This document shows, piece after piece, positions 1 to 13,269 of a stretch of DNA of 64,000 nt. The first letter of the stretch is position 1; every line of letters starts with the position of its first letter. Source of the stretch: Alitta virens. Its lineage: Eukaryota; Annelida; Polychaeta; Phyllodocida; Nereididae. Where the stretch lies: positions 3,066,001 through 3,130,000 of the forward strand of contig OW028577.1 in the NCBI GenBank assembly GCA_932294295.1, written 5' to 3'. The translations under genes and the position numbers were made by a program. The notes below the pieces were generated by a model, which saw only the letters and a list, made by a program, of their open reading frames with translations, was not told where the DNA came from and did no database searches.

Positions 1-374
1 CTCAGTATTTGTCTCAATTTTGGAATATGCTGGATGCAATACATCATCTGTCAACCTATATTGCGGACCTAGAAGTCCTGCCATCATTTTTCTGACTGTT
101 CTTATCAGCCTCTTCCATATGCCTCCCATGTGAGAGGCATGAGGGGGTTCGAAGGACCACTCTACACCAAGTCGGACACCATAAGTGACAGAGACCTGGA
201 TAACTCATTGTGATGACCAATGAAGTTAGTACCATTGTCTGACCAAATTTTCAACGGTTTACTCCTGCGAGCCACAAATCTGCTAAACCCATTGAGAAAT
301 GCATCTGTATCTAGGCTACACAAGATTTCTAACGTTTCATCTGGGATCTTGCAACCTTTACCAAAGCAGTCCAA
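1..374 (-). pseudogene. BEL/Pao integrase core fragment (unit 1)
   Basis: On the minus strand, residues of a BEL/Pao integrase core are readable, including DTDAFLNGF and the catalytic-Asp motif WSDNGTNFIG (in 162-374). Beyond a frame break, WSFEPPHASHMGG leads toward the catalytic-Glu region. The usual family Glu is Lys here (GGIWKRLI), and the frame is broken, so this is a dead relic. Confidence 0.75.
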
Positions 375-384
375 ACCAACATAC

Positions 385-975
385 GAGAAACATGGTTTAC
401 CAGGATGGTGAGGATGGATAACTGGATGCGAATCATCTTCTGAAAACGAGGATGAGTAAAGAGCCTTTTAATGTTAAATTTTATGACTTTTCATTATAAA
501 ATAAGGTACGCTAGGTTAGCAAATGTAGAATGTAGAAAATAAAACAATTCTTAGTTTTATATTAGGATTTTCCATCATTATAAAAAAATGAGAAACATTG
601 TTTACCAGGATGGAGATCTGGATACGAATCATCTTCTGAAAACGAGGATGAGTAAAGAGCCTTTTAATGTTAAATTTTATGACTTTTCATTATAAAATAA
701 GGTACGCTAGGTTAGCAAATGTAGAATGTAGAAAATAAAACAATTCTTAGTTTTATATTAGGATTTTCCATCATTATAAAAAAATGAGAAACATTGTTTA
801 CCTGAATCTAGCCTTTCTGGAGACAAATCATCTGCTGAAAACAAGGACAAGAAAAGAGCCTTTTTAATGTTAAATTTTATGGCTTTCATTATAAAATAAG
901 GCACGCTAGGTTAGCAAATGTAGGAAACAAAACAATTCCTAGTTTTCTATTAGGATTTTCCATCATTATAAAAAA
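385..975. repeat. about 200-bp internal tandem sub-repeats
   Basis: Three successive copies begin at GAGAAACAT (about 385, 590 and 784). Each runs through the AAAATAAGGYACGCTAGG segment to TTTTCCATCATTATAAAA. The first two are 205 bp apart; the third is more diverged. The last array unit (from 8383) and the paralogous copy near 43165-43550 carry two, so copy number has changed within the family. Confidence 0.8.
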
Positions 976-1328
976 AGCATGGAGTGAATGTCAAAATTAA
1001 GTAAGAGAAATTACTATAATTAAGATATTTCAAAGTTGCAAAATTTCATTCATGAAGGATAAATAGTGTCTTTGGCATGGAGGCTTGAAAAATCAAGAAT
1101 TTTTCATGTTTTCCCCCTAATTATAAGTATTCTTTATTATTTATAGGCATGACAACTTCAAAGGGCACAACTACACTGTATTAGACATATTCTCTTCATG
1201 TTTTATATCTTTCAGTGTGTGGAGGTTCTGCTACTGAAACAAAAAAAAAATGTTTACCTTTTTTTCTTATTTTGTAGTGGAGATATATCAATGTGACTAT
1301 CAAACGGCCCCCAAGGTGATATAGAGTA

Positions 1329-1549
1329 CAGTATACATACATAAATTTTACTATAAACATTATTTAAAAAAAATTAAGTCTGGGGGCTGGAACCGTATTA
1401 CTAGTATAACATATGCTTATCTAGTTTTACAAATTTTATTTGAACATGTCTGTATTTTCTGTATTCCTGTATTTTCTGTTCTTTATTTTATTTATGACAT
1501 ATATATCATGGATGATATTTTACTGTCAATAAAAATTATATATATAGTA
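1329..1549. repeat. 221-bp insertion absent from the paralogous copy
   Basis: The array units carry 221 bp between GATATAGAGTA and ATGCTGTATG, whereas the paralog near 43900 joins these directly. The insert ends in AGTA, repeating the AGTA before it, as a short target duplication would. It is AT-rich and includes TCAATAAAAAT. The family is not recognised. Copies recur at about 5327-5547 and in unit 3. Confidence 0.55.
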
Positions 1550-2494
1550 ATGCTGTATGAAATGTCATTAGGGTAAGTGCATTAGTGCTAGAGTTCTGCT
1601 ACATTTTAACACCATTTTTTGCTTTTTTCCAGATGTTCTATTAGTTTGAAAAAAGAATGATATGGAAGTCAAAATAAGGTACATAAAGTGAAAGAACTAT
1701 AATTTAGATATGCCATTTGCAAATTTCACTCAAGTTAGATTAAAAGTGTCTGTGATAAGGATGTTTAAAAATTTTCACCTTTTTATTCAAATTCCATATT
1801 ATTTATGGTTATGAGAACCCTCAAAAGGCACAACTACACTATTTTAGAAACATTCTGGCAAAGTTATAAGCATGTAGGTGCAGTAGTGCACGTTTTCTGC
1901 TCCATCAATGAAATAAATCTCTTCTTTTGATTTTTATTGTGTGTTCAGCAGTAGAAAAGTCCATAATGTTTCACTCCAATGAATTTAACATGATCACAGT
2001 TTATTTATTGCTAATATCCTGAACAGGTGTTATTTGTAGAATTTCTAGTAAGATCATTGGTCAAAATATCTCATTATTATATTATTTTGGAGGGAAAGCT
2101 TTTCTGGTTGCCTGTGTCATTTCCACATAAGTCACTACTGAGTAAACAGCTATTCTCTATGCTTGGATGTTGCACACAGTTGTAAGTAATGCTTCAATAC
2201 TTATATCATCTATTATATTATTCATTATCGATAGCATATTATTTGTTCCATTATACCATTCGAGACCCTCCTCAGCCAATCAGATGGCAGTATTCGCTGG
2301 TGATAAATCAGTTATCAGCTCAAGCAGGCTGATAATGTTTTTTGCTTCAGTGATTACCAGGGAGTGATAACTATTCAAACACTAAGGATTTGTGACAACT
2401 AAGGCAAAAAATAAACAATCTTATTAGTAACAGCTAGTTAATTGAAAACAAACAGCAACGTTTTACACTATTAAAACTGCTTTATTATTACAAC

Positions 2495-2990
2495 ATATAC
2501 GAACACCTCAATATAAGACCACCTCACAATTAAGCCCACCTCATAATTTAGACACCTCACTATTAAGATCACTTCATTATCAAAACCGCATCACTACCAT
2601 AAGAATACGTCGATATAAGGAAATTTCACAATTAAGACTAACTCAATATAAATTTATCTCACAATTAAGATCACTTCACTCCTATACAAACACCTCAATA
2701 AAAAACCACCTCACAATTAAGACTATCAAGAATACCTTTTTACAAGACTACCTCACAATCAAGACCTTGCTCACTGTACTAGTGAGACACTTCAATATTA
2801 AAACCACTTCAGTATCAAAATTTAAGAACATTGTCACAGTAAAGACAACTCATTAGTAAGACCAGCTCATGATTAAGCCCACCTCAAGATTAAGAGCACC
2901 TCATTCTTAAAACCACTTCATTACGAAGACTACCTGTTAAAACCACATCACTAAGACTGCCTCATGAAGACCACCTCACTATTAAAAGCT
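2495..2990. repeat. degenerate ACCTCA/ATTAAGAC minisatellite
   Basis: Loose repetition of a 15-20 base motif resembling ACCTCACAATTAAGAC fills this stretch. It is repeated in unit 2 at about 6493-6988. No coding potential is seen. Confidence 0.7.
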
Positions 2991-3389
2991 GATGGCTGAT
3001 TCAGGCTTATCACACCTCATAATTTAGTCACTAAATTTGGAAAAAACTAAACCATTGTATTTAAATTATTATTAATTCTGTCATGAAGACCACTCAAATT
3101 TGCATCAAATGGGCAGGTTTTACATCTGTTCAAATTTTCATAACCGCAAGAATCTGATAATAACATTTAAATTTTTTTTCAATGATTTTGAAAAATAAAT
3201 TGATCTACATACCTGACCATTCACTAACATTGTGAAAAGTACGATCCATGTGCAGTACTATTGCTTCTGATACACTTATTGCATACAATACTTATTGTTT
3301 AAAATCAACCACCTGATGACAAACAACTAACAACAATCAATTCTAAGAGGGATTAAGTTTCTATTTAAATTACTCTCATAGTATTAGTG

Positions 3390-3489
3390 AGTTATTGCCC
3401 TTGGGAGGCTGATTCAGGATTATCACACTCGAGAGCTCACGCGCTCTCGTGTGATAAATCCTGAATCAGCCTCCCGCAGGGCAATAACT
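3390..3489. repeat. long near-perfect hairpin (foldback)
   Basis: Arms of about 47 bases (3390-3436 and 3443-3489) are reverse complements with a few mismatches or bulges, around a loop of about 6 bases. The arms contain GGAGGCTGATTCAGGAT and its complement. A partial arm-like piece (GGCTGATTCAGGCTTATCACACC) lies near 2991-3013. The unit 2 copy is at 7388-7487. It could be a foldback element or a hairpin RNA source. Confidence 0.8.
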
Positions 3490-3773
3490 ATCACTTATCA
3501 CGTTTCATAGTGTTATATCACTTTGAAGAAATGTCAACTAATTAACTAGTTATTTGATTTGAGACATTGGAATAGCATTACTGATGATATTTATTAGCTC
3601 ATCTCATTTTTCTTGTAGCAATACTGTGAAATGAAGTTATATAATTTCTACTTATATATATATATATTCTGTAATATTGATATATTTTTGTTAACTTTCA
3701 GATTAACAACTCACCTCAGAGTTCGTTAAAAAAAAATACAATTATCCAAACGTCTTTGAGTAACCACCAAGTG

Positions 3774-4021
3774 ATGGCAAGACTTCTAGGTCCGCAATGT
3801 AGGTATACAGATGATGTATTGCAACTTCATTTGATGAAATTGAATCAATTCTAAATGGTCGACCTATAACTTAGGTCAGTGATGTTCCTGAAGATGTAGA
3901 TGCACTTACTCCCAATCATCTGTTGATGTCAGGTGGTCCGCCACCTCCTCCTAGAGTGTTCTCAGAGCATGACATGTATAGAAGACGTTGGAAATATGCT
4001 CAGTATTTGTCTCAATTTTGG
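3774..4021 (+). pseudogene. BEL/Pao integrase C-terminal fragment
   Basis: The plus strand reads the usual C-terminal part of BEL/Pao integrases: LLGPQCRYTDDVLQ, then after a frameshift ILNGRPIT, a stop, VSDVPEDVDALTPNHLL, and MYRRRWKYAQYLSQFW. The GAAGATGTAGATGC within it (3890-3903) is the unoccupied form of the Polinton target site. It abuts an inverted integrase fragment. Non-functional. Confidence 0.8.
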
Positions 4022-4372
4022 AATATGCTGGATGCAATACATCATCTGTCAACCTATATTGCGGACCTAGAAGTCCTGCCATCATTTTTCTGACTGTTCT
4101 TATCAGCCTCTTCCATATGCCTCCCATGTGAGAGGCATGAGGGGGTTCGAAGGACCACTCTACACCAAGTCGGACACCATAAGTGACAGAGACCTGGATA
4201 ACTCATTGTGATGACCAATGAAGTTAGTACCATTGTCTGACCAAATTTTCAACGGTTTACTCCTGCGAGCCACAAATCTGCTAAACCCATTGAGAAATGC
4301 ATCTGTATCTAGGCTACACAAGATTTCTAACGTTTCATCTGGGATCTTGCAACCTTTACCAAAGCAGTCCAA
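4022..4372 (-). pseudogene. BEL/Pao integrase core fragment (unit 2)
   Basis: Same relic as at 1-374, on the minus strand, head-on to the plus-strand C-terminal fragment. The two overlap in homology at the GLLGPQCRLTDDVL segment, so the unit contains an inverted partial duplication of the integrase gene. Confidence 0.78.
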
Positions 4373-7300
4373 ACCAACATACGAGAAACATGGTTTACCA
4401 GGATGGTGAGGATGGATAACTGGATGCGAATCATCTTCTGAAAACGAGGATGAGTAAAGAGCCTTTTAATGTTAAATTTTATGACTTTTCATTATAAAAT
4501 AAGGTACGCTAGGTTAGCAAATGTAGAATGTAGAAAATAAAACAATTCTTAGTTTTATATTAGGATTTTCCATCATTATAAAAAAATGAGAAACATTGTT
4601 TACCAGGATGGAGATCTGGATACGAATCATCTTCTGAAAACGAGGATGAGTAAAGAGCCTTTTAATGTTAAATTTTATGACTTTTCATTATAAAATAAGG
4701 TACGCTAGGTTAGCAAATGTAGAATGTAGAAAATAAAACAATTCTTAGTTTTATATTAGGATTTTCCATCATTATAAAAAAATGAGAAACATTGTTTACC
4801 TGAATCTAGCCTTTCTGGAGACAAATCATCTGCTGAAAACAAGGACAAGAAAAGAGCCTTTTTAATGTTAAATTTTATGGCTTTCATTATAAAATAAGGC
4901 ACGCTAGGTTAGCAAATGTAGGAAACAAAACAATTCCTAGTTTTCTATTAGGATTTTCCATCATTATAAAAAAAGCATGGAGTGAATGTCAAAATTAAGT
5001 AAGAGAAATTACTATAATTAAGATATTTCAAAGTTGCAAAATTTCATTCATGAAGGATAAATAGTGTCTTTGGCATGGAGGCTTGAAAAATCAAGAATTT
5101 TTCATGTTTTCCCCCTAATTATAAGTATTCTTTATTATTTATAGGCATGACAACTTCAAAGGGCACAACTACACTGTATTAGACATATTCTCTTCATGTT
5201 TTATATCTTTCAGTGTGTGGAGGTTCTGCTACTGAAACAAAAAAAAAATGTTTACCTTTTTTTCTTATTTTGTAGTGGAGATATATCAATGTGACTATCA
5301 AACGGCCCCCAAGGTGATATAGAGTACAGTATACATACATAAATTTTACTATAAACATTATTTAAAAAAAATTAAGTCTGGGGGCTGGAACCGTATTACT
5401 AGTATAACATATGCTTATCTAGTTTTACAAATTTTATTTGAACATGTCTGTATTTTCTGTATTCCTGTATTTTCTGTTCTTTATTTTATTTATGACATAT
5501 ATATCATGGATGATATTTTACTGTCAATAAAAATTATATATATAGTAATGCTGTATGAAATGTCATTAGGGTAAGTGCATTAGTGCTAGAGTTCTGCTAC
5601 ATTTTAACACCATTTTTTGCTTTTTTCCAGATGTTCTATTAGTTTGAAAAAAGAATGATATGGAAGTCAAAATAAGGTACATAAAGTGAAAGAACTATAA
5701 TTTAGATATGCCATTTGCAAATTTCACTCAAGTTAGATTAAAAGTGTCTGTGATAAGGATGTTTAAAAATTTTCACCTTTTTATTCAAATTCCATATTAT
5801 TTATGGTTATGAGAACCCTCAAAAGGCACAACTACACTATTTTAGAAACATTCTGGCAAAGTTATAAGCATGTAGGTGCAGTAGTGCACGTTTTCTGCTC
5901 CATCAATGAAATAAATCTCTTCTTTTGATTTTTATTGTGTGTTCAGCAGTAGAAAAGTCCATAATGTTTCACTCCAATGAATTTAACATGATCACAGTTT
6001 ATTTATTGCTAATATCCTGAACAGGTGTTATTTGTAGAATTTCTAGTAAGATCATTGGTCAAAATATCTCATTATTATATTATTTTGGAGGGAAAGCTTT
6101 TCTGGTTGCCTGTGTCATTTCCACATAAGTCACTACTGAGTAAACAGCTATTCTCTATGCTTGGATGTTGCACACAGTTGTAAGTAATGCTTCAATACTT
6201 ATATCATCTATTATATTATTCATTATCGATAGCATATTATTTGTTCCATTATACCATTCGAGACCCTCCTCAGCCAATCAGATGGCAGTATTCGCTGGTG
6301 ATAAATCAGTTATCAGCTCAAGCAGGCTGATAATGTTTTTTGCTTCAGTGATTACCAGGGAGTGATAACTATTCAAACACTAAGGATTTGTGACAACTAA
6401 GGCAAAAAATAAACAATCTTATTAGTAACAGCTAGTTAATTGAAAACAAACAGCAACGTTTTACACTATTAAAACTGCTTTATTATTACAACATATACGA
6501 ACACCTCAATATAAGACCACCTCACAATTAAGCCCACCTCATAATTTAGACACCTCACTATTAAGATCACTTCATTATCAAAACCGCATCACTACCATAA
6601 GAATACGTCGATATAAGGAAATTTCACAATTAAGACTAACTCAATATAAATTTATCTCACAATTAAGATCACTTCACTCCTATACAAACACCTCAATAAA
6701 AAACCACCTCACAATTAAGACTATCAAGAATACCTTTTTACAAGACTACCTCACAATCAAGACCTTGCTCACTGTACTAGTGAGACACTTCAATATTAAA
6801 ACCACTTCAGTATCAAAATTTAAGAACATTGTCACAGTAAAGACAACTCATTAGTAAGACCAGCTCATGATTAAGCCCACCTCAAGATTAAGAGCACCTC
6901 ATTCTTAAAACCACTTCATTACGAAGACTACCTGTTAAAACCACATCACTAAGACTGCCTCATGAAGACCACCTCACTATTAAAAGCTGATGGCTGATTC
7001 AGGCTTATCACACCTCATAATTTAGTCACTAAATTTGGAAAAAACTAAACCATTGTATTTAAATTATTATTAATTCTGTCATGAAGACCACTCAAATTTG
7101 CATCAAATGGGCAGGTTTTACATCTGTTCAAATTTTCATAACCGCAAGAATCTGATAATAACATTTAAATTTTTTTTCAATGATTTTGAAAAATAAATTG
7201 ATCTACATACCTGACCATTCACTAACATTGTGAAAAGTACGATCCATGTGCAGTACTATTGCTTCTGATACACTTATTGCATACAATACTTATTGTTTAA

Positions 7301-7771
7301 AATCAACCACCTGATGACAAACAACTAACAACAATCAATTCTAAGAGGGATTAAGTTTCTATTTAAATTACTCTCATAGTATTAGTGAGTTATTGCCCTT
7401 GGGAGGCTGATTCAGGATTATCACACTCGAGAGCTCACGCGCTCTCGTGTGATAAATCCTGAATCAGCCTCCCGCAGGGCAATAACTATCACTTATCACG
7501 TTTCATAGTGTTATATCACTTTGAAGAAATGTCAACTAATTAACTAGTTATTTGATTTGAGACATTGGAATAGCATTACTGATGATATTTATTAGCTCAT
7601 CTCATTTTTCTTGTAGCAATACTGTGAAATGAAGTTATATAATTTCTACTTATATATATATATATTCTGTAATATTGATATATTTTTGTTAACTTTCAGA
7701 TTAACAACTCACCTCAGAGTTCGTTAAAAAAAAATACAATTATCCAAACGTCTTTGAGTAACCACCAAGTG

Positions 7772-8019
7772 ATGGCAAGACTTCTAGGTCCGCAATGTAG
7801 GTATACAGATGATGTATTGCAACTTCATTTGATGAAATTGAATCAATTCTAAATGGTCGACCTATAACTTAGGTCAGTGATGTTCCTGAAGATGTAGATG
7901 CACTTACTCCCAATCATCTGTTGATGTCAGGTGGTCCGCCACCTCCTCCTAGAGTGTTCTCAGAGCATGACATGTATAGAAGACGTTGGAAATATGCTCA
8001 GTATTTGTCTCAATTTTGG
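7772..8019 (+). pseudogene. BEL/Pao integrase C-terminal fragment (unit 3)
   Basis: The 3,998-bp-shifted copy of the fragment at 3774-4021, with the same frameshift and internal stop. It is a second example of the empty Polinton site. Confidence 0.78.
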
Positions 8020-8370
8020 AATATGCTGGATGCAATACATCATCTGTCAACCTATATTGCGGACCTAGAAGTCCTGCCATCATTTTTCTGACTGTTCTTA
8101 TCAGCCTCTTCCATATGCCTCCCATGTGAGAGGCATGAGGGGGTTCGAAGGACCACTCTACACCAAGTCGGACACCATAAGTGACAGAGACCTGGATAAC
8201 TCATTGTGATGACCAATGAAGTTAGTACCATTGTCTGACCAAATTTTCAACGGTTTACTCCTGCGAGCCACAAATCTGCTAAACCCATTGAGAAATGCAT
8301 CTGTATCTAGGCTACACAAGATTTCTAACGTTTCATCTGGGATCTTGCAACCTTTACCAAAGCAGTCCAA
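8020..8370 (-). pseudogene. BEL/Pao integrase core fragment (unit 3)
   Basis: Third array copy of the minus-strand integrase core relic, with the WSDNGTNFIG motif retained but the flanking frame broken. Confidence 0.78.
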
Positions 8371-11300
8371 ACCAACATACGAGAAACATGGTTTACCAGG
8401 ATGGAGATCTGGATACGAATCATCTTCTGAAAACGAGGATGAGTAAAGAGCCTTTTAATGTTAAATTTTATGACTTTTCATTATAAAATAAGGTACGCTA
8501 GGTTAGCAAATGTAGAATGTAGAAAATAAAACAATTCTTAGTTTTATATTAGGATTTTCCATCATTATAAAAAAATGAGAAACCTTGTTTACCTGAATCT
8601 AGCCTTTCTGGAGACAAATCATCTGCTGAAAACAAGGACAAGAAAAGAGCCTTTTTAATGTTAAATTTTATGGCTTTCATTATAAAATAAGGCACGCTAG
8701 GTTAGCAAATGTAGGAAACAAAACAATTCCTAGTTTTCTATTAGGATTTTCCATCATTATAAAAAAAGCATGGAGTGAATGTCAAAATTAAGTAAGAGAA
8801 ATTACTATAATTAAGATATTTCAAAGTTGCAAAATTTCATTCATGAAGGATAAATAGTGTCTTTGGCATGGAGGCTTGAAAAATCAAGAATTTTTCATGT
8901 TTTCCCCCTAATTATAAGTATTCTTTATTATTTATAGGCATGACAACTTCAAAGGGCACAACTACACTGTATTAGACATATTCTCTTCATGTTTTATATC
9001 TTTCAGTGTGTGGAGGTTCTGCTACTGAAACAAAAAAAAAATGTTTACCTTTTTTTCTTATTTTGTAGTGGAGATATATCAATGTGACTATCAAACGGCC
9101 CCCAAGGTGATATAGAGTACAGTATACATACATAAATTTTACTATAAACATTATTTAAAAAAAATTAAGTCTGGGGGCTGGAACCGTATTACTAGTATAA
9201 CATATGCTTATCTAGTTTTACAAATTTTATTTGAACATGTCTGTATTTTCTGTATTCCTGTATTTTCTGTTCTTTATTTTATTTATGACATATATATCAT
9301 GGATGATATTTTACTGTCAATAAAAATTATATATATAGTAATGCTGTATGAAATGTCATTAGGGTAAGTGCATTAGTGCTAGAGTTCTGCTACATTTTAA
9401 CACCATTTTTTGCTTTTTTCCAGATGTTCTATTAGTTTGAAAAAAGAATGATATGGAAGTCAAAATAAGGTACATAAAGTGAAAGAACTATAATTTAGAT
9501 ATGCCATTTGCAAATTTCACTCAAGTTAGATTAAAAGTGTCTGTGATAAGGATGTTTAAAAATTTTCACCTTTTTATTCAAATTCCATATTATTTATGGT
9601 TATGAGAACCCTCAAAAGGCACAACTACACTATTTTAGAAACATTCTGGCAAAGTTATAAGCATGTAGGTGCAGTAGTGCACGTTTTCTGCTCCATCAAT
9701 GAAATAAATCTCTTCTTTTGATTTTTCCAAATTTTATAAAACATAGCCATGTCAATGTTACTATCAAAGGCACAACAAGGCCATATTGAAATTTCGTTAT
9801 GGTAAGTGCATTAGTGTTCAAAGCCTGCTTTGGAAAGGAAAGTCACTTTCTAAACGTCCTTTTCAAGACTTAAATTTGTTTTGTTTTTCGGTTTGATTAA
9901 TCATTATCATAAATCAACAAAAAAACACATTGTTTTGACAATAATGATTATTACTGGTGGCCTCAGAACTCAAGTTGAAAATGAGATGATGAACAGAAAA
10001 ATAAAAGATTAGCTGATGGAATTCACAAAAAGAAAGATCATAGTGTAGCGTGTTGAGCGAAGACTCAAACAGAGCAATGATAGTTTTGTTCATTTTCAAA
10101 TATCATTTAGGCATATTTTTGGCCGTTTTTACAAGGAATATGACAATACCAAGAACAAATATTAAATAATAATCATATACACATGAATTATGCAACATTT
10201 TGTGGCAATTACAAAGTATGGGATGCTGAGTAAGGAAATTTGTAGGAAACAACATCATTTTTAGTTTTTATTTCCAGATTTTCCATTAAAACAGGATTAA
10301 ATGGATGTCAAACTATTTATATATATATGGAAGACCTCACAGTGAGATTACATTGTCGACTGGGACTGTCTTTCAGTCTCATATCTTATTGTGCCAGTGC
10401 TGCCACCTCGTGAGCACTGACCATGATCGAAAGCCTCAGGCTTCGTCTGATACTTATGATTAGCTTGGCAACAGCAGTTTTCACGTTTTTATAAATAATC
10501 CTTTTCATCGCCTGCTATGAAATTGATAGAACATGATTGGGTTGTAATGAAAATCCATTAACTGTTTTACCATGTTATTTGTGAACTTTGATAGTTTTGG
10601 ACGTGTAAATTTGTCATTGTTTATGAAGTAATAAGATATATATAGCTTGAAGAAAATATGGTGACATATGATTTTTACACTTCAGTTTATGTAGGAAATG
10701 GTTCTCCAAAATATACTAAAGTTTCAAAAGATTCTAATTTCAATTTTTTACATCAGCAGTAAAATGAAATTTGTAGTCGAAAACTACATCATAAAACCAT
10801 GATAACACTGTTGGCCAACAAAGTTTCAAAGACATATTTTAAATTGTTTACCATGACCCTCATTTATCTATATCAAACTGCACGTAAGCAGTGTAGCTAG
10901 AGTTCCATGGTAATTTCGGCTTATTTACACGGGTTCCTTATGACCACTGTTCATCGCCAAAAAATACAGCATATTTGATGCAATTGTTCTATCAGTCATT
11001 TATATTTTGAAAAGCATTTGAATAGATATTGTGGTCAAATAGAATACTACTTACTACTGACACAGTGCCCCATGGCAACTCTATTCCAATGTTCTCTTCA
11101 CTGAACAGTATAAGTCTGGTAATGGGAGCTCTGGATTCACCTGACTGCCTCAGCACCGTCCTGCTATGAATTTTGGGCTACGTAATACAAAATACAACCA
11201 TTGAGGAATGTTTGTGGGGGTACAAATTGGATTTAAGTGATGTCTAATGGAAATAACCTAACCCTATGAATAACACATTTCTTTTATTTGAAACAGAAGG

Positions 11301-11543
11301 AATGGTGATTATTTCTAAGACGAGTGAACTGTATCTGCTTAAGTGTACATAGATTATATGTAAACTTTTTTGGACATGACTAATTTTTGGACATGACAAA
11401 ATATGTGAAATGAGGGGGAACAGCCACATCCTGCTGTGCATTATGTCAGTGGCATATAGCTTTCTATCATTCAAAACACTATTTTTCTTTTGTGAATTAC
11501 TTTATCAACACATAAATAGGCTGTCTTTCTTACCATTTATACA

Positions 11544-11789
11544 GTGCTTAAATGTACGCTTGTGAAAAACTCCATTTTGCACTGTTTTAATTACTTATTT
11601 GATAAAGGTGAATACTCAATGCAATGGTCTGAGGGAGTGATAAATGCCTTACATAAAAAAGGGGACCACTCCAATCCAGACAACTACAGGAAAATTACCC
11701 TAAATATAAAAATGTTCGACACCTATATACTACCAATCTTAGAATATAATAGTGAAATGTGGACTGGCGAGAAACCCATAAATGACTAA
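11544..11789 (+). pseudogene. LINE reverse-transcriptase relic
   Basis: The reading frame contains WSEGVINALHKKGDHSNPDNYRKITL, the fingers/palm entry segment typical of CR1/jockey-like reverse transcriptases. It then jumps to FDTYILPILEYNSEMW, which lies far downstream in intact elements. The palm with its YADD motif is therefore deleted. A duplicate with a one-base change of frame is at 46110-46307, so the relic predates the segmental duplication. Confidence 0.7.
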
Positions 11790-12514
11790 GAACAGTTAAA
11801 ATTTGGATATCATAAGAATATGTCGGGGGTAAGAAAACGAACATAAACTCTGGCTGTATATAGTGAGACAGGTAGATTTCCATTACATGTTAGACAAAAA
11901 GTCAGATAAATTATTGGACAAAATTGGAGAAACTGCCGGATGATCAATTACTGAAGATGATTGAAACTTTTTATTATGGATTAACTTAAGAAAACAGCAA
12001 AATATAACTCTTAGGACATGTTACACTTTGGCTTCATTATTTTTGCACTAGAGCTCCCCTCCAGATAATACTTGGAGAATCAGTTGAGAGTGTAATGGTC
12101 CCACTTAAAGATGCTCTTTTCCATAGCATTTAATTTTAGACCATAAACAGAATAGAATTTTGTAATAATTAGCTGTTCAAATTCGTGTTCAGATAATGAT
12201 CCTGTCACTTCTGTTTGTTGTTCACCCCATAGATACATTAACGATCCTCCCCAAGTAATTATGATCCTCTGGAGTAAAAAAAAACCGATCCTCCTGGAGT
12301 AATGCAAAAATTGAGCAGATAAATGATGATGTTATGGACTAAACAACATTTATGAAGCTTAAGAAGTGTACCATCTGTTAGAACTGCAAGGTAGACATTT
12401 TAATCGAAGTTTATGTAGATTTAAGCTGTATTGATGTCACAATGACCTCCCCCATTTAGCTGTTTGGCATGCATTATCAAGTTGTACTACTCCAATCCCA
12501 GTGAAGAATTTGAG

Positions 12515-12675
12515 CTCACATTGAGCTCACAGTGAGCTCACATGAAGCTCACATGAAGCTCACAGAAAGGTCACACTGTGAGACCACTTTGAGCTAAAAG
12601 TGTAACCACTCAGTGATCTCACAGTGAGCTCACAGAATGAGGTCACAGTGTGAGTCTTCTGTGAACTGGCTGCAT
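12515..12675. repeat. GAGCTCACA short tandem repeat
   Basis: Repeats of TGAGCTCACA with variants such as TGAAGCTCAC and GAGGTCACAGTGTGAG. The paralogous tract at about 47075-47220 has a different copy number. Confidence 0.75.
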
Positions 12676-13269
12676 GTGAGCTCATCATGTGGGATTCAAG
12701 TGATCTTTTGTGACACAAATAATGTCTGTTGTACCAGTGATAACTTCGAATTATTAATAAGCTATATGCTGAAAATACTGCAATCATTTATGTTGTTTCT
12801 TTTCCTATTACACATTCTGAAAATGATAAGTAATGAAAATTGGTTACTTTGCAAGTCAGCTGTTGTGATATTTTATGGTAATTTATTGAACTATAAGTAA
12901 CAAAAACTACTAGCAGACTAATCTACAACTTACCCTTTCTGGACAATCAGCTGGCTTAAAACCTTTCCATAGTATGCACTCTGTATCCATGCAGGCTCAT
13001 GATAAAGTTTCGAAAATGTCAACCATTTGGTTGGAAATCATAAGAGACTAGAGAGAAAAAATGTTGTGAATAGTATCAAGGTATTTGTTATAAGAACTAT
13101 TGCTTATACCTTTCAAAATATTTGGTTATTGGATTTATTTTAGATCACCATAAATATCATGGGTCACAATGGTTATATGCAGAATATTGGCATAAAGTAA
13201 CAAAATTTATTTTGAAGCTATCAAGCATTTGACAACCACACCACCTATATTAGTTAGGATGGCATACTC

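Larger units (their letters stand above)
1..9726. repeat. 3,998-bp direct tandem array, about 2.4 units
   Basis: The same sequence recurs at a fixed spacing of 3,998 bases, for example 162, 4160 and 8158. The window opens inside unit 1. Units 1 and 2 look identical by eye. The last unit is 205 bp shorter because it has lost one internal sub-repeat, and it runs out at 9726, where the sequence switches to the unduplicated continuation. Each unit holds BEL/Pao integrase debris, AT-rich DNA, a degenerate minisatellite and a long hairpin. No intact gene is present. The near-identity points to recent duplication, gene conversion or an assembly artefact. Confidence 0.93.
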
